From positions 126,001-190,000 of the forward strand of contig CAMYMU010000037.1 of assembly GCA_947259575.1 (NCBI GenBank): 64,000 nucleotides of DNA, read 5' to 3'. Under the pieces are notes generated by a model. That model did not search any database. It was not told where the DNA came from and saw nothing but the letters and a program-made list of their open reading frames with translations. The position numbers and the translations under genes were made by a program. The stretch is from an uncultured Ectothiorhodospiraceae bacterium (GTDB lineage Bacteria; Pseudomonadota; Gammaproteobacteria; UBA6429; Thiohalophilaceae). Of this stretch, positions 8,597 through 17,424 are shown piece after piece (position 1 is the first letter of the stretch; every line of letters starts with the position of its first letter).

Positions 8597-8619
8597 CCCG
8601 CTTCTCTCGAATTCTATTC

Positions 8620-8667
8620 CCAGAGATTCTGGTTTAAATTCAGAGATTCTGGTCCATAATCAGAGTC
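8620..8667 (+). repeat. Tandem palindromic motif in the rpoZ leader (20-21-base period)
   Basis: CCAGAGATTCTGG (8620-8632) is a near-palindrome (CCAGA-GAT-TCTGG). It recurs as TCAGAGATTCTGG at 8640-8652, and a third partial copy, CAGAGTC, starts at 8661. The starts are 20-21 bases apart, two helical turns. The array ends 28 bases before the rpoZ ATG, downstream of the predicted promoter. Spacing and symmetry suggest operator sites or alternative RNA hairpins. Confidence 0.6.
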
Positions 8668-8695
8668 TAACTACCTTATTTAATTGGAGTATGTA

Positions 8696-9154
8696 ATGGC
8701 ACGTGTAACCGTGGAAGATTGTCTAGATAAAGTCGATAACCGTTTCGAGCTGGTGCTGGTCGCCACTAAACGGGCACGCCAGATAGCCAACGGCAAAGAG
8801 CCAATGGTGGATTGGGAAAATGACAAACCTACCGTTGTGGCATTACGCGAACTGGCTGAAGGCCTCTATGATCCTAAGGCGATGGATGAGCCTGAAGTCG
8901 TCGAAGAAGATATGCTCGGTGGTGTAGAGATAACCGCTGAAGACATGGAAATGGTACCAGGCATTGAACCACAAAAGCTTGATGACGCCGGCGAAGGCCA
9001 GCAGGTTGAAGCTATGCCAACGGATGATGCCTCTCTCGCCGATGCTATTACGGCTGCACTTCGTGCAGAAGCTGCGGCCAGTGCTGGTGCAGATGCTGGG
9101 AACGCTGAGGCATCTAGTACCGATAAAAGTTCTGACGAAGAGCCAGGAGCATAA
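8696..9154 (+). CDS. rpoZ: RNA polymerase omega subunit with long acidic C-terminal tail
   Basis: The start is the ATG at 8696 ([10 protein letters not shown]), with GGAG just upstream. Residues 1-70 are standard omega sequence ([30 protein letters not shown]), which clamps the beta-prime C-terminus during RNA polymerase assembly. Family members are usually 70-95 residues; this one is 152. The extra 80 residues are rich in Glu, Asp, Ala and Ser (from about 72, ending in SSDEEPGA) and look disordered. No catalytic motif is seen in the tail. spoT follows closely. Confidence 0.95.
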   Translation: MARVTVEDCLDKVDNRFELVLVATKRARQIANGKEPMVDWENDKPTVVALRELAEGLYDPKAMDEPEVVEEDMLGGVEITAEDMEMVPGIEPQKLDDAGEGQQVEAMPTDDASLADAITAALRAEAAASAGADAGNAEASSTDKSSDEEPGA

Positions 9155-9231
9155 CAGGAGATTAGGCGATTGCCACTTCCGTTACAGATATTCACCTAGA
9201 AGGCGATCCTACCGCATTTCGAATTAGCCAT

Positions 9232-11340
9232 TTGTGCGAAATGCTGGAAGATTATCTCGAGCCCGATCAAATCTCTGAGGTTTATCGGGCTTATTTGTTT
9301 GGTGCCGAAGCACATGACGGTCAGTCACGTAAAACTGGCGAACCCTACATTTATCATCCCGTGGCAGTTGCGCGGATCCTTGCCGAAATGCGCATGGACC
9401 CCAAGAGTCTGATTGCCGCTTTACTGCATGATGTAATCGAAGACACCCCCACCGCGAAAGAACAACTCACCAAAAAGTTTGGCGCAGAAGTCGCTGAGCT
9501 GGTCGATGGCGTGAGTAAGCTTGACACTATCGAGTTTGAATCCAAAGTCGAACTACAGGCCGAAAATTTTCGTAAGATGATGATGGCGATGACGCGCGAC
9601 ATTCGCGTTATTTTGGTCAAGCTCGCCGACCGCCTGCATAACATGCGCACTTTAAAAATTATGCGTCCGGAAAAGCGGCGGCGCATTGCCCGTGAAACTC
9701 TCGACATCTATTCGCCAATCGCCAACCGCTTAGGCATGAACAAAATGCGACTGGAACTCGAAGAACTGGGTTTTGAAGCAGCATATCCTTTGCGTCATCG
9801 GGTTTTAGAAGCACGCATGCGAAGTGCACGGGGTAACCGAAAAGAGATCGTGACCAAGATCGAACGTTCGATTAAAGAACGCTTGAAGCTGGAAGGTTTA
9901 AAAGGCACAGTTGTCGGACGTGAAAAACATCTATACGGTATTTATAACAAGATGCGCATCAAGCATCTGCCTTTTAATGAAGTCATGGATGTCTATGCAT
10001 TCCGTATCATCGTTGACAGTGTCGATATGTGTTATCGCATTCTGGGTGCAGTGCACAATTTATATAAACCTGTGCCCGGAAAATTTAAGGATTATATTGC
10101 GATTCCAAAAGTAAATGGCTATCAGTCTTTGCACACAGTTTTGTTTAGTCCATTCGGCGTACCGATTGAGGTTCAAATTCGTACTGAAGATATGGATAAA
10201 GTTGCGGAAGCGGGTATTGCTGCACATTGGTTATATAAAAGTGGTGATGAGTCGGGCAACAATGCTCAGGTCCGTGCGCGGCAGTGGTTATTGGATGTGC
10301 TTGAGATCCAGCAACATGCGGGCAACTCCATGGAGTTTCTTGAAAACGTTAAGATCGATCTATTCCCCGATGAAGTCTATGTCTTTTCACCCAAGGGTGA
10401 CATCATGGAATTACCACGTGGTGCAACCGCAGTTGACTTCGCTTACTCGGTACATACGGACGTGGGTAATCAATGCGTGGCAGTTAAAATTGATCGCCGC
10501 CTGATGCCGTTACGGACCGAGCTACGCAATGGGCAAACCGTTGAGATTATTACCTCACCCACTGCACGGCCCAACCCGGTCTGGCTCAACTTCGTTCATA
10601 CGGCCAAAGCACGCACCAACATTCGTCACTTCCTGAAAAACTTACAGCAGGATGAGGCAACCCAATTAGGCGAGCGTCTGCTTAATCGTTGTCTTGAAGA
10701 GTTTGGCACTTCGATTAAAGAGCTACCTAAGAAAAATACACTACACGTTTTAAAATCATTTAAATATAAAAAGCTCGAGTATTTACTTGCAGATGTAGGT
10801 TTGGGTAACCGCATGCCGATAATTATGGCGCGATTACTGGCGCAGGGGCCAGACGAAGAATTAAAGGCGGGTGTAAGCAAAAAATCGGATGATAAAAGAC
10901 CCCTGGCGATTAAAGGTACTGAAGGGACAGTGGTCTCCTATGCAAAATGTTGTTACCCCATACCGGGGGATGAAATCCTTGGTCTGGTTACTGCGGGGCG
11001 GGGCGTGGTTATTCACCGTGAAAATTGTAATAACGTTGCGGAATATAAAAACAAACCAGAAAAATGGATCGATGTAAGCTGGGAGGATAATGTTGAGGGA
11101 GAATTCTCAGTTGTGGTGCGTGCAATTGTTTTAAATCAGCGCGGTGTACTGGCAACCATCGCAGCCACCATTTCTGATATGGACGCGAATATTGAAAATG
11201 TGGTTATGGATGAACGAGATGGCCAACACTCGACACTGACACTAACGATAACAGTTGAAGATAGAAAGCATTTGGCTCGGATCATGCGTCGGTTACGTCA
11301 CTCTGATATGGTGATTCGCCTAAGTCGGAGCCATAAATAA
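9232..11340 (+). CDS. spoT: Bifunctional (p)ppGpp synthetase/hydrolase SpoT
   Basis: The 702-residue RSH enzyme makes and degrades ppGpp. The N-terminal hydrolase (HD) domain shows HPVAVARILAEM and LLHDVIEDT. The synthetase domain shows GREKHLYGIYNKM, then KFKDYIAIPKVNGYQSLHT, an RXKD-type loop typical of bifunctional enzymes. TGS (about 380-450) and C-terminal ACT regulatory domains follow. The listed start is TTG at 9232 (an ATG lies at 9241), but neither has a ribosome-binding site. The frame stays open to an ATT at 9169, 8 bases after GGAG (9157-9160), and conserved-looking residues precede 9232 (FRISHLCEMLE). The true start may therefore be AUU at 9169, giving 723 residues. Confidence 0.97.
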   Translation: MCEMLEDYLEPDQISEVYRAYLFGAEAHDGQSRKTGEPYIYHPVAVARILAEMRMDPKSLIAALLHDVIEDTPTAKEQLTKKFGAEVAELVDGVSKLDTIEFESKVELQAENFRKMMMAMTRDIRVILVKLADRLHNMRTLKIMRPEKRRRIARETLDIYSPIANRLGMNKMRLELEELGFEAAYPLRHRVLEARMRSARGNRKEIVTKIERSIKERLKLEGLKGTVVGREKHLYGIYNKMRIKHLPFNEVMDVYAFRIIVDSVDMCYRILGAVHNLYKPVPGKFKDYIAIPKVNGYQSLHTVLFSPFGVPIEVQIRTEDMDKVAEAGIAAHWLYKSGDESGNNAQVRARQWLLDVLEIQQHAGNSMEFLENVKIDLFPDEVYVFSPKGDIMELPRGATAVDFAYSVHTDVGNQCVAVKIDRRLMPLRTELRNGQTVEIITSPTARPNPVWLNFVHTAKARTNIRHFLKNLQQDEATQLGERLLNRCLEEFGTSIKELPKKNTLHVLKSFKYKKLEYLLADVGLGNRMPIIMARLLAQGPDEELKAGVSKKSDDKRPLAIKGTEGTVVSYAKCCYPIPGDEILGLVTAGRGVVIHRENCNNVAEYKNKPEKWIDVSWEDNVEGEFSVVVRAIVLNQRGVLATIAATISDMDANIENVVMDERDGQHSTLTLTITVEDRKHLARIMRRLRHSDMVIRLSRSHK

Positions 11341-11344
11341 AGCA

Positions 11345-11366
11345 GGGGCTGGTTATCACCAACCCC
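11345..11366 (+). terminator. Stem-loop after spoT
   Basis: GGGGCTGGT (11345-11353) and ACCAACCCC (11358-11366) pair with one mismatch around a 4-base loop, 5 bases after the spoT stop. No T run follows on the plus strand. It may serve convergent transcripts, since a minus-strand gene ends at 11385. Confidence 0.5.
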
Positions 11367-11384
11367 CTAAATCAAGACTAACTT

Positions 11385-11771
11385 TTAAAAAGTTTTCCCG
11401 TCTTCAAATTTTGTCCACTTAACTTTCTTTTTTCCTTTTTTATTAACTCTTGTGTAGGTGCCATCACCATTATCAAGAATATTGGCGCAGCGGTTTTTTC
11501 CCTTCCAGTAAATACAGTGTTTGTTGTCATCGAATTTATAGGTGGTTTTAGTTGTTTCTCCACCCTGTGAGCGATATGCTGTTTCACCATCTGGGTCAAA
11601 ATACACTTTGAATTCAAAGTCTTTTTTCAAATGCATGGCATGAATCGTCTTGCCTGTCACTAAAGCTTTGACTGCACTTGCATCCAGGAATTCATCTGCA
11701 TTCGCCTGCGTAGAAAAGCCAAGTATTATTGCGAGGGATAAGGTTTTTAACAAAATCATTTTAAGCTTCAT
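11385..11771 (-). CDS. Small secreted protein of unknown function
   Basis: The start is the ATG at 11771, preceded by GGGAG; the longer frame to 11852 has no ribosome-binding site. The 128-residue product has a clear signal peptide (MKLKMILLKTLSLAIILGF, cleavage after ANA, about residue 25). The mature part has a pattern seen in small periplasmic proteins: ALVTGKTIHA, then YFDPDGETAYR, then two Cys (C85 and C93 region, KHCIYWKGKNRC) that could form a disulfide, then a Lys-rich end. I do not recognise a named family. It is a single gene against the direction of its neighbours. Confidence 0.7.
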   Translation of the reverse strand: MKLKMILLKTLSLAIILGFSTQANADEFLDASAVKALVTGKTIHAMHLKKDFEFKVYFDPDGETAYRSQGGETTKTTYKFDDNKHCIYWKGKNRCANILDNGDGTYTRVNKKGKKKVKWTKFEDGKTF

Positions 11772-11961
11772 TTTTTTGACTCCCTGTAAGTTAATAAAGC
11801 GCAATAAATTATACGCTTCTAATGGGTGTATGGAAGCCACTCCGGAAGTCACTGTTGTTTATAGACTTATAAATCACTTAAATTAACAGTGATTTTTGTG
11901 TAATCCTGGTGGTAAGATGAGCCAACTCTTTTTAAGGGTATTAACTGTAAGGGTAGAAGTT

Positions 11962-12255
11962 ATGTCTCAAAACACATCCATTTTAGTGCTGACCATTATC
12001 ATTATCGCCGCAGGTTTTTATATTATGTACGGTAAGCCTTTTTCACCAAAACAAGTTGATTTAACTTCATACCAATCACTCTGCGACCAGTATCGTGCTG
12101 CAGACAAAGGTACTTTTAAACAAGAAGAAATACAGATGCTGATAAGTGAAATTAATTATCTGATTACAGAGGATATAAAAGAAATAAAAGATCCTGCCTC
12201 CAGAGAACTGAAAAAATGTAGCCAGGATCTCGCCAATAAATTAAATAAAAAATAA
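11962..12255 (+). CDS. Small protein with one N-terminal membrane helix, unknown function
   Basis: The 97-residue product starts at the ATG at 11962; an upstream in-frame ATG at 11917 is possible. Residues about 6-25 (ILVLTIIIIAAGFYIMY) form a membrane anchor, and the rest is a charged helical region with two Cys. The function is unknown. It is followed 31 bases later by a small membrane-protein gene in the same direction and may form a mini-operon of envelope proteins up to 12747. Confidence 0.6.
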   Translation: MSQNTSILVLTIIIIAAGFYIMYGKPFSPKQVDLTSYQSLCDQYRAADKGTFKQEEIQMLISEINYLITEDIKEIKDPASRELKKCSQDLANKLNKK

Positions 12256-12286
12256 AACCAACTACTAATAATAGAGAGGTAAGACA

Positions 12287-12481
12287 ATGAATAAAAAACA
12301 AATCGGTATTATTGCATTAGTTGTGGGCATTGTTTTAATTGGGTGGGGTTATTCAATTTCAGATTCCGTTAGTGGCCAGATATCCTCAGCATTTACTGGC
12401 TCACCAGGTGACAAGGCTATGATCCTCTACATCGTCGGTGGTATTTGCGCGGCTTTTGGTATTTTCAAATTAGTAAAATAA
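12287..12481 (+). CDS. DUF3185-like small membrane protein
   Basis: The 64-residue protein has two hydrophobic helices (about 5-25 and 44-62). The pattern IALVVGIVLIGWGY...SDSVSGQISSAFTGSPGDK then ILYIVGGICAAFGIF resembles the DUF3185 family of small bacterial membrane proteins. AGAGAGG precedes the ATG. The function is unknown; the neighbouring GlsB-type gene suggests an envelope or stress role by context only. Confidence 0.7.
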   Translation: MNKKQIGIIALVVGIVLIGWGYSISDSVSGQISSAFTGSPGDKAMILYIVGGICAAFGIFKLVK

Positions 12482-12492
12482 GTGAGTGAAGG

Positions 12493-12747
12493 GTGAATAT
12501 TAATTTAGAACAGTTAGCTGTTTTGCTGGTTGTGGGTCTAGTCGCCGGCTGGCTTGCCGGGCTGATCATGAAAGGTCGTGGTCAGGGACTGGTTGTCAAC
12601 CTGATAGTGGGTGTGATTGGTGCTTTTCTCGGTAACTGGTTGTTTGGTGTGTTAGGTGTCAGTATTGGCGGCGGTATTATCGGTGCAATTATTGCAGCTG
12701 TGGTGGGTGCTATCGTGCTACTGGCCCTGATTAAGCTAATCAGGTGA
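12493..12747 (+). CDS. GlsB/YeaQ/YmgE-family stress-response membrane protein
   Basis: The 84-residue, Gly- and Ile-rich protein has three membrane helices. GLVAGWLAGLIMKGRGQGL and NLIVGVIGAFLGNWLFG are the family signature ('transglycosylase-associated' family). The start is GTG at 12493, 11 bases after the previous stop, with GAAGG upstream. Members are often stress-induced, but their molecular function is not established and the old transglycosylase name is not supported. Confidence 0.85.
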   Translation: MNINLEQLAVLLVVGLVAGWLAGLIMKGRGQGLVVNLIVGVIGAFLGNWLFGVLGVSIGGGIIGAIIAAVVGAIVLLALIKLIR

Positions 12748-12763
12748 CGGTCTCTGGTTATGC

Positions 12764-12800
12764 GGGCGGTAAGTATGGGCCTGCTTACTTACGACTGCCC
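12764..12800. terminator. Stem-loop between convergent small genes
   Basis: GTAAGTA (12769-12775) pairs perfectly with TACTTAC (12786-12792), extended by GGGC (12764-12767) with GCCC (12797-12800) across a bulge. It lies between convergent genes ending at 12747 (plus) and 12785 (minus), so it could stop transcription in both directions. No T run is present. Confidence 0.45.
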
Positions 12801-13066
12801 CAGATTTTTGCGATGGCGCGGTCGTTGCCAAGGAAGCCGACTACAAAACCTATAATGCCAATAATTGAAAATACAATAACGGGTAGGGCGTAATCAAGCC
12901 CGCTATCCTCCGGAGTTAGGTAAAATACGATTATGGCCAGACCGGAGAACATAAAACTTATAAACAGTAATATTTTACGGTTTAGGGGTTTATATTCGTA
13001 CTCTTCTGTACCACTTTCAAATGGTTTTAATATGAAGGAAAATATTTTGCGTAATTGTGCTTTCAT
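12785..13066 (-). CDS. Small membrane protein of unknown function
   Basis: The 93-residue product has a basic N-terminus, two membrane helices (about 32-49 and 59-79) and a basic C-terminus (NDRAIAKIWGSRK). No family is recognised. It runs against its neighbours and lies between the small envelope genes and ridA. Confidence 0.55.
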   Translation of the reverse strand: MKAQLRKIFSFILKPFESGTEEYEYKPLNRKILLFISFMFSGLAIIVFYLTPEDSGLDYALPVIVFSIIGIIGFVVGFLGNDRAIAKIWGSRK

Positions 13067-13217
13067 TGCAGGATAGTACCTGAATTATTTGTTGAGTGTA
13101 AATATTTAAGATATCTCGCCGGATAGATTCAAAATCCGTGTATGTTAGGATCCTTTACGGTACTTAGAAATAGAGCTGAATCTATCCGCACAGGGAAATT
13201 AAAGTTGGAGTAAATTA

Positions 13218-13601
13218 ATGAGCAAAGAAATCATCAAAACGGACAAGGCACCACAGGCGATTGGCACTTATTCACAGGCAGTCAAGGTGGATAATACGGT
13301 TTACCTGTCTGGGCAAATTGCATTAGTACCTGAGTCTATGGAGATTATTGAGGGTGGTATTAGTGCAGAAATTCACCAGGTATTTAATAATCTGCGCGCT
13401 GTTTGCCAGGCGGCTGGTGGTGATCTGAAAGATATTGTTAAGTTAAATGTATTCTTGACCGATCTCGGTAATTTCCCAACTGTCAACGAAATAATGGCTG
13501 AGTACTTCTCTGAACCTTATCCAGCAAGGGCTGCAATTGGTGTAGCCGCTTTGCCTAAGGCCGTCGGCGTTGAGATGGATGCAGTGTTAGTACTTGGTTG
13601 A
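13218..13601 (+). CDS. ridA: RidA family enamine/imine deaminase
   Basis: The 127-residue protein hydrolyses reactive 2-aminoacrylate-type enamines released by PLP enzymes to keto acids and ammonia. Family blocks are [23 protein letters not shown] (split here: IGTYSQAV, about 17-24, and VYLSGQI) and the C-terminal [24 protein letters not shown], with the substrate-binding Arg in PARAA. GGAG precedes the ATG with good spacing. ridA between spoT and recG is a frequent gammaproteobacterial order. Confidence 0.97.
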   Translation: MSKEIIKTDKAPQAIGTYSQAVKVDNTVYLSGQIALVPESMEIIEGGISAEIHQVFNNLRAVCQAAGGDLKDIVKLNVFLTDLGNFPTVNEIMAEYFSEPYPARAAIGVAALPKAVGVEMDAVLVLG

Positions 13602-13671
13602 TTGGGTGAACTGCATTTTTACATTATTCCACTCATACTATATATATGTGAGCTACAGTTAAGCCAGCGGT

Positions 13672-15753
13672 ATGAGGACCTGCACAGATCTCACCAGACT
13701 CAAGGGCGTCGGACCGCGTGTGGCGGAGAAGCTGGCGCGTTTGAGAATCCACTGTGTCGAAGATATTCTTTTTCACTTCCCATTTCGGTATGAGGATCGC
13801 ACTCGTATCGTACCGATTGGAAATTTACGTGTCGGTGATCATGCCGTTATTCACGGTGAGGTGCAGTTAACGGAAATAAAATTCGGTCGTCGACGTATGC
13901 TAATTACTCACCTTAGTGATGGCACAGGCATGATCGTATTACGTTTCTTTCATTTCAATGCACAGCAAAAGGCAGCGTTAGCGCGCGGTGTACATATGCA
14001 ATGTTATGGCGAAGTACGCAAGGGGCAGCGGCAACTGGAGATGATCCATCCTGAGTATAAATACAGCGAACAGCAGGAAACACTTACCGATGTAGAACAG
14101 GCCTTAACACCTATTTATCCTACCACAGAAGGGCTGCATCAACTTACGATGCGTCAGTTGTCGGAGCAGGCATTAGCTTTATTAAAGCAAGGAAAATTAA
14201 AGTTAGCAGAGTTGTTACCTGAAGCCATACTAGAAGAAAATGATTTACCAGAACTGGTTGCTTCGATTGAATATATTCATCGTCCGCCACCCGATGCACC
14301 AGTGAATACATTGCAGGATCATGAACATGTTATGCAAGAACGTTTTGCGCTTGAAGAGTTGATTGCGCACACTTGTAGCTTGCGCCTGTTACGTCAAAAG
14401 AATCGTGAGCATTCGGCGCACAGTATTTCGCCTTCCACAAAATTAGAAAAAGAATTCATTGGTAATTTACCGTTCTCGCTAACCAATGCCCAACAAAGGG
14501 TTATTGAAGAAATAAAAAGTGATCTCGAAAAACCTGCTCCGATGCAGCGATTAGTTCAAGGCGATGTCGGATCCGGTAAAACTATGGTTGCGGTTTGCGC
14601 AGCACTACAAGCGGTCGAGGCAGGCTATCAGGTTGCCATCATGGCACCAACCGAAATTCTGGCCGAACAGCATTATCGCAATATGCAAAGCTGGTTCTCT
14701 ATCTTGGGAATTGAAATGGCCTGGTTAACGGGTAAACTAAAAACCAAACAACGAAGAGAGACGTTGGCCGCGATAGAATCGCATGAAGCACAAGTTATAG
14801 TCGGCACACATGCACTTTTTCAAGATGAAGTCACTTTTGCAAGGTTAGCGCTGGTTGTTATCGATGAGCAACACCGCTTTGGTGTACACCAGCGGTTAGC
14901 GCTGCGCGAGAAAGGTAAGGCACAAGACTTATATCCACACCAATTGATCATGACTGCAACACCTATTCCGCGCACCCTGGCGATGACCGTGTATGCTGAT
15001 TTGGATGTATCCATCATCAATGAATTACCGCCAGGTCGCAAACCAGTTGAAACCGTAGTGATACCTGATGTACGTCGCAATGAGATTGTGCAAAGGGTGG
15101 TAAAGGCCAGTGAACAAGGTCGCCAGATTTATTGGGTGTGCAGTTTGATTGAGGAATCTGAGGCGCTGCAGTGCCAGGCTGCAGAAGACACAGCAAATCT
15201 ATTAGCCGAAGCTTTACCTGATGTGCGTATTGGTCTGGTGCATGGAAGACTAAAGCCAGACCAAAAAGAGCTGGTTATGAATAAATTCAAACAACATGAA
15301 CTGGACTTACTCGTGGCGACGACAGTTATTGAAGTCGGAGTGGATGTGCCTAACGCTTCTCTGATGGTTATTGAAAATGCTGAACGTTTTGGTCTGGCAC
15401 AACTGCATCAGTTGCGTGGACGAGTCGGGCGTGGCTCACAAGACAGTGCCTGTGTGCTCATGTATCATGGCAGCCTGTCGCAAAACGCCAAGCAAAGATT
15501 AGCGGTTATGCGAGAAACTAATGATGGTTTTCTGATTGCACAAAAAGATCTTGAGATTCGAGGTCCCGGCGAAGTGTTAGGAACGCGCCAGACAGGCGAA
15601 ATGCAATTAATGATCGCTGACTTTTTTAAACACCAGCACCTGTTGCCGACCGTCAATCGCTGGAGTGATGAACTAGTTAGAAATTACCCTGAGCAAACCG
15701 AAAGATTAATCCAGCGTTGGGTCGGTGAGAACGAGCAGTTTGCATCGGTATAA
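13672..15753 (+). CDS. recG: ATP-dependent DNA helicase RecG
   Basis: The 693-residue branch-migrating helicase acts at stalled forks and recombination intermediates. The N-terminal wedge (OB fold) has LKGVGPRVAEKLARL (about 10-24) and PFRYEDRT. Helicase motifs are GDVGSGKTMVA (Walker A, about 302-312), MAPTEILAEQH, DEQHRFGVHQR (motif II with the RecG-specific QHRFG), TATPIPRTLAM and QLRGRVGRG (motif VI). The length matches the family. The start is ATG at 13672, 70 bases after ridA. Confidence 0.98.
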   Translation: MRTCTDLTRLKGVGPRVAEKLARLRIHCVEDILFHFPFRYEDRTRIVPIGNLRVGDHAVIHGEVQLTEIKFGRRRMLITHLSDGTGMIVLRFFHFNAQQKAALARGVHMQCYGEVRKGQRQLEMIHPEYKYSEQQETLTDVEQALTPIYPTTEGLHQLTMRQLSEQALALLKQGKLKLAELLPEAILEENDLPELVASIEYIHRPPPDAPVNTLQDHEHVMQERFALEELIAHTCSLRLLRQKNREHSAHSISPSTKLEKEFIGNLPFSLTNAQQRVIEEIKSDLEKPAPMQRLVQGDVGSGKTMVAVCAALQAVEAGYQVAIMAPTEILAEQHYRNMQSWFSILGIEMAWLTGKLKTKQRRETLAAIESHEAQVIVGTHALFQDEVTFARLALVVIDEQHRFGVHQRLALREKGKAQDLYPHQLIMTATPIPRTLAMTVYADLDVSIINELPPGRKPVETVVIPDVRRNEIVQRVVKASEQGRQIYWVCSLIEESEALQCQAAEDTANLLAEALPDVRIGLVHGRLKPDQKELVMNKFKQHELDLLVATTVIEVGVDVPNASLMVIENAERFGLAQLHQLRGRVGRGSQDSACVLMYHGSLSQNAKQRLAVMRETNDGFLIAQKDLEIRGPGEVLGTRQTGEMQLMIADFFKHQHLLPTVNRWSDELVRNYPEQTERLIQRWVGENEQFASV

Positions 15754-15764
15754 ATTTAAATATC

Positions 15765-16367
15765 ATGGATTCTATAAATAAATTTCAGCGCGAATCGGTT
15801 TGGCATTTTGAAGATCATGTCTTTAATTATATGCTGCCAACCAATATAGCTTGCTGGTTATTTGATCCTGCCTCGCTAACTGCACGTTTGCTGAATGCCA
15901 GTGATGGTAATTTTCGCGTTAGAGTAATGAGCCAATCATGGGGGACTCCCCTATGGAATGAATCGAAACGCCTAGGCATGCGCGAGCGGCAGGTGGCATT
16001 GATTCGCGAGGTATTTTTGTATTGTAATGATGAACCCTGGGTCTTTGCCCGTACTGTAATTCCACGCACGACCTTAACCGGTAAAGAGAATTACCTGGCC
16101 AATCTGGGTTCCAAGCCACTGGGTGCAGTATTATTTTCTGATCCAAACATGCACCGTGATCATTTTGAGATCACCTGTTTACGAGATGGTGATTTGTTGT
16201 ATTCCCATGCCAATCAGTTAGCCGATAACAAACCAACTGAGATATGGGGTCGGCGTTCAGCATTTTATCTAAGTGCTAAACCACTGTTGGTGAATGAGAT
16301 TTTTCTACCTGCGATTGCACAATGTCGAACCGCAAGACATCCCAGTCCCTTTGTTCGCTACCGATAA
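15765..16367 (+). CDS. ubiC: Chorismate lyase (chorismate--pyruvate lyase)
   Basis: The protein of 200 residues converts chorismate to 4-hydroxybenzoate and pyruvate, the first step of ubiquinone synthesis. Matches to the family include LTARLL, FRVRVMSQSWGTP, the product-site segment VALIREVFLYCNDEPWVFART split as REVFLYCNDEPWVFART (about 83-99), VIPRTTL (about 101-107) and LGSKPLGAVLF. It is longer than E. coli UbiC (165 residues). It lies 11 bases after recG and 37 bases before ubiA, which uses its product. Confidence 0.93.
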   Translation: MDSINKFQRESVWHFEDHVFNYMLPTNIACWLFDPASLTARLLNASDGNFRVRVMSQSWGTPLWNESKRLGMRERQVALIREVFLYCNDEPWVFARTVIPRTTLTGKENYLANLGSKPLGAVLFSDPNMHRDHFEITCLRDGDLLYSHANQLADNKPTEIWGRRSAFYLSAKPLLVNEIFLPAIAQCRTARHPSPFVRYR

Positions 16368-16404
16368 CACTGCCTAATAGCCGATTACACTATATAATAA
16401 TCGC

Positions 16405-17316
16405 ATGACTAAGTTCACCGCAAACCTGTCCTGGCCAGTGATTAAAGAACGCTTGCATCAGTATTATTTTCTGACCCGTTTGGATCGTCCGATTGGTATT
16501 TTTCTTTTGCTCTGGCCGATGTTATGGGGATTGTGGATTGCCAGTGAAGGTAAACCAGATCTACTAGTGCTGTTTGTTTTTGTCATGGGTGTGATTCTGA
16601 TGCGCTCAGCAGGATGCGTGATTAATGACTATGCCGATCGGAAAATAGACCCTCATGTGCAACGAACGGCACAACGGCCGATTGCTGCGGGCAAGGTAAA
16701 ACCCAAAGAGGCCCTGCTAGTCTTTGTCGTACTCTGCCTCACTGCATTTGGTTTGGTGTTGCTAATGAATCGCCTGACAATTTATCTATCAGTGGGCGGT
16801 GTGGTTCTTGCCGCGATCTACCCTTTCATGAAACGTTACACGCATTTGCCCCAGGTTGTGTTGGGTATGGCCTTTGCCTGGAGTATCCCCATGGCCTTTG
16901 CAGCACAAACGGGGGAGGTAGATCGGATTGCCTGGCTGGTCTATGTGATAACTGTGGTCTGGGCAGTCATCTACGACACCATGTACGCCATGGCCGACCG
17001 CGAGGAAGACCTAAAGATTGGGGTTAAGTCGACGGCCATTCTGTTTGGTGATTCAGATAAGGTAATATTACTCATCTTGCAGGTGTTGATGTTCATCGCT
17101 CTGGGCTTACTCGGTCAAAAGACCGAAATGGGTGCCATCTATTATGGTTTTATCGGGCTGGCGGCAGGTTTTGCACTTTACCAGCAGTTTTTAATTCGCC
17201 ACCGTGAGCCGGCTAAATGTTTTAAGGCCTTCTTGAATAACAACTGGTTAGGGGCCATGATATTTATAGGTATATTTGCAAACTATCTGGCTAAGTCTTA
17301 CCAGGCCCTGGTCTGA
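16405..17316 (+). CDS. ubiA: 4-hydroxybenzoate polyprenyltransferase
   Basis: The 303-residue integral membrane protein attaches the polyprenyl chain to 4-hydroxybenzoate. The two Asp-rich motifs of the UbiA superfamily are present: [15 protein letters not shown] (about 74-88) and [12 protein letters not shown] (about 193-204), which bind Mg2+-prenyl diphosphate. PTRLDRPIG-type N-terminal sequence ([17 protein letters not shown]) and about eight hydrophobic segments agree with the family. It follows ubiC in the same direction, giving consecutive pathway steps. Confidence 0.97.
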   Translation: MTKFTANLSWPVIKERLHQYYFLTRLDRPIGIFLLLWPMLWGLWIASEGKPDLLVLFVFVMGVILMRSAGCVINDYADRKIDPHVQRTAQRPIAAGKVKPKEALLVFVVLCLTAFGLVLLMNRLTIYLSVGGVVLAAIYPFMKRYTHLPQVVLGMAFAWSIPMAFAAQTGEVDRIAWLVYVITVVWAVIYDTMYAMADREEDLKIGVKSTAILFGDSDKVILLILQVLMFIALGLLGQKTEMGAIYYGFIGLAAGFALYQQFLIRHREPAKCFKAFLNNNWLGAMIFIGIFANYLAKSYQALV

Positions 17317-17424
17317 AAATTCTGGTCATTTTTTGTTAATTTTGTGATTTTGAGCCACTCTATGTAAGGCATATCGGCTAAAATAGTAAATATTACTGGC
17401 AGAATAATACCCGATATAAACACT

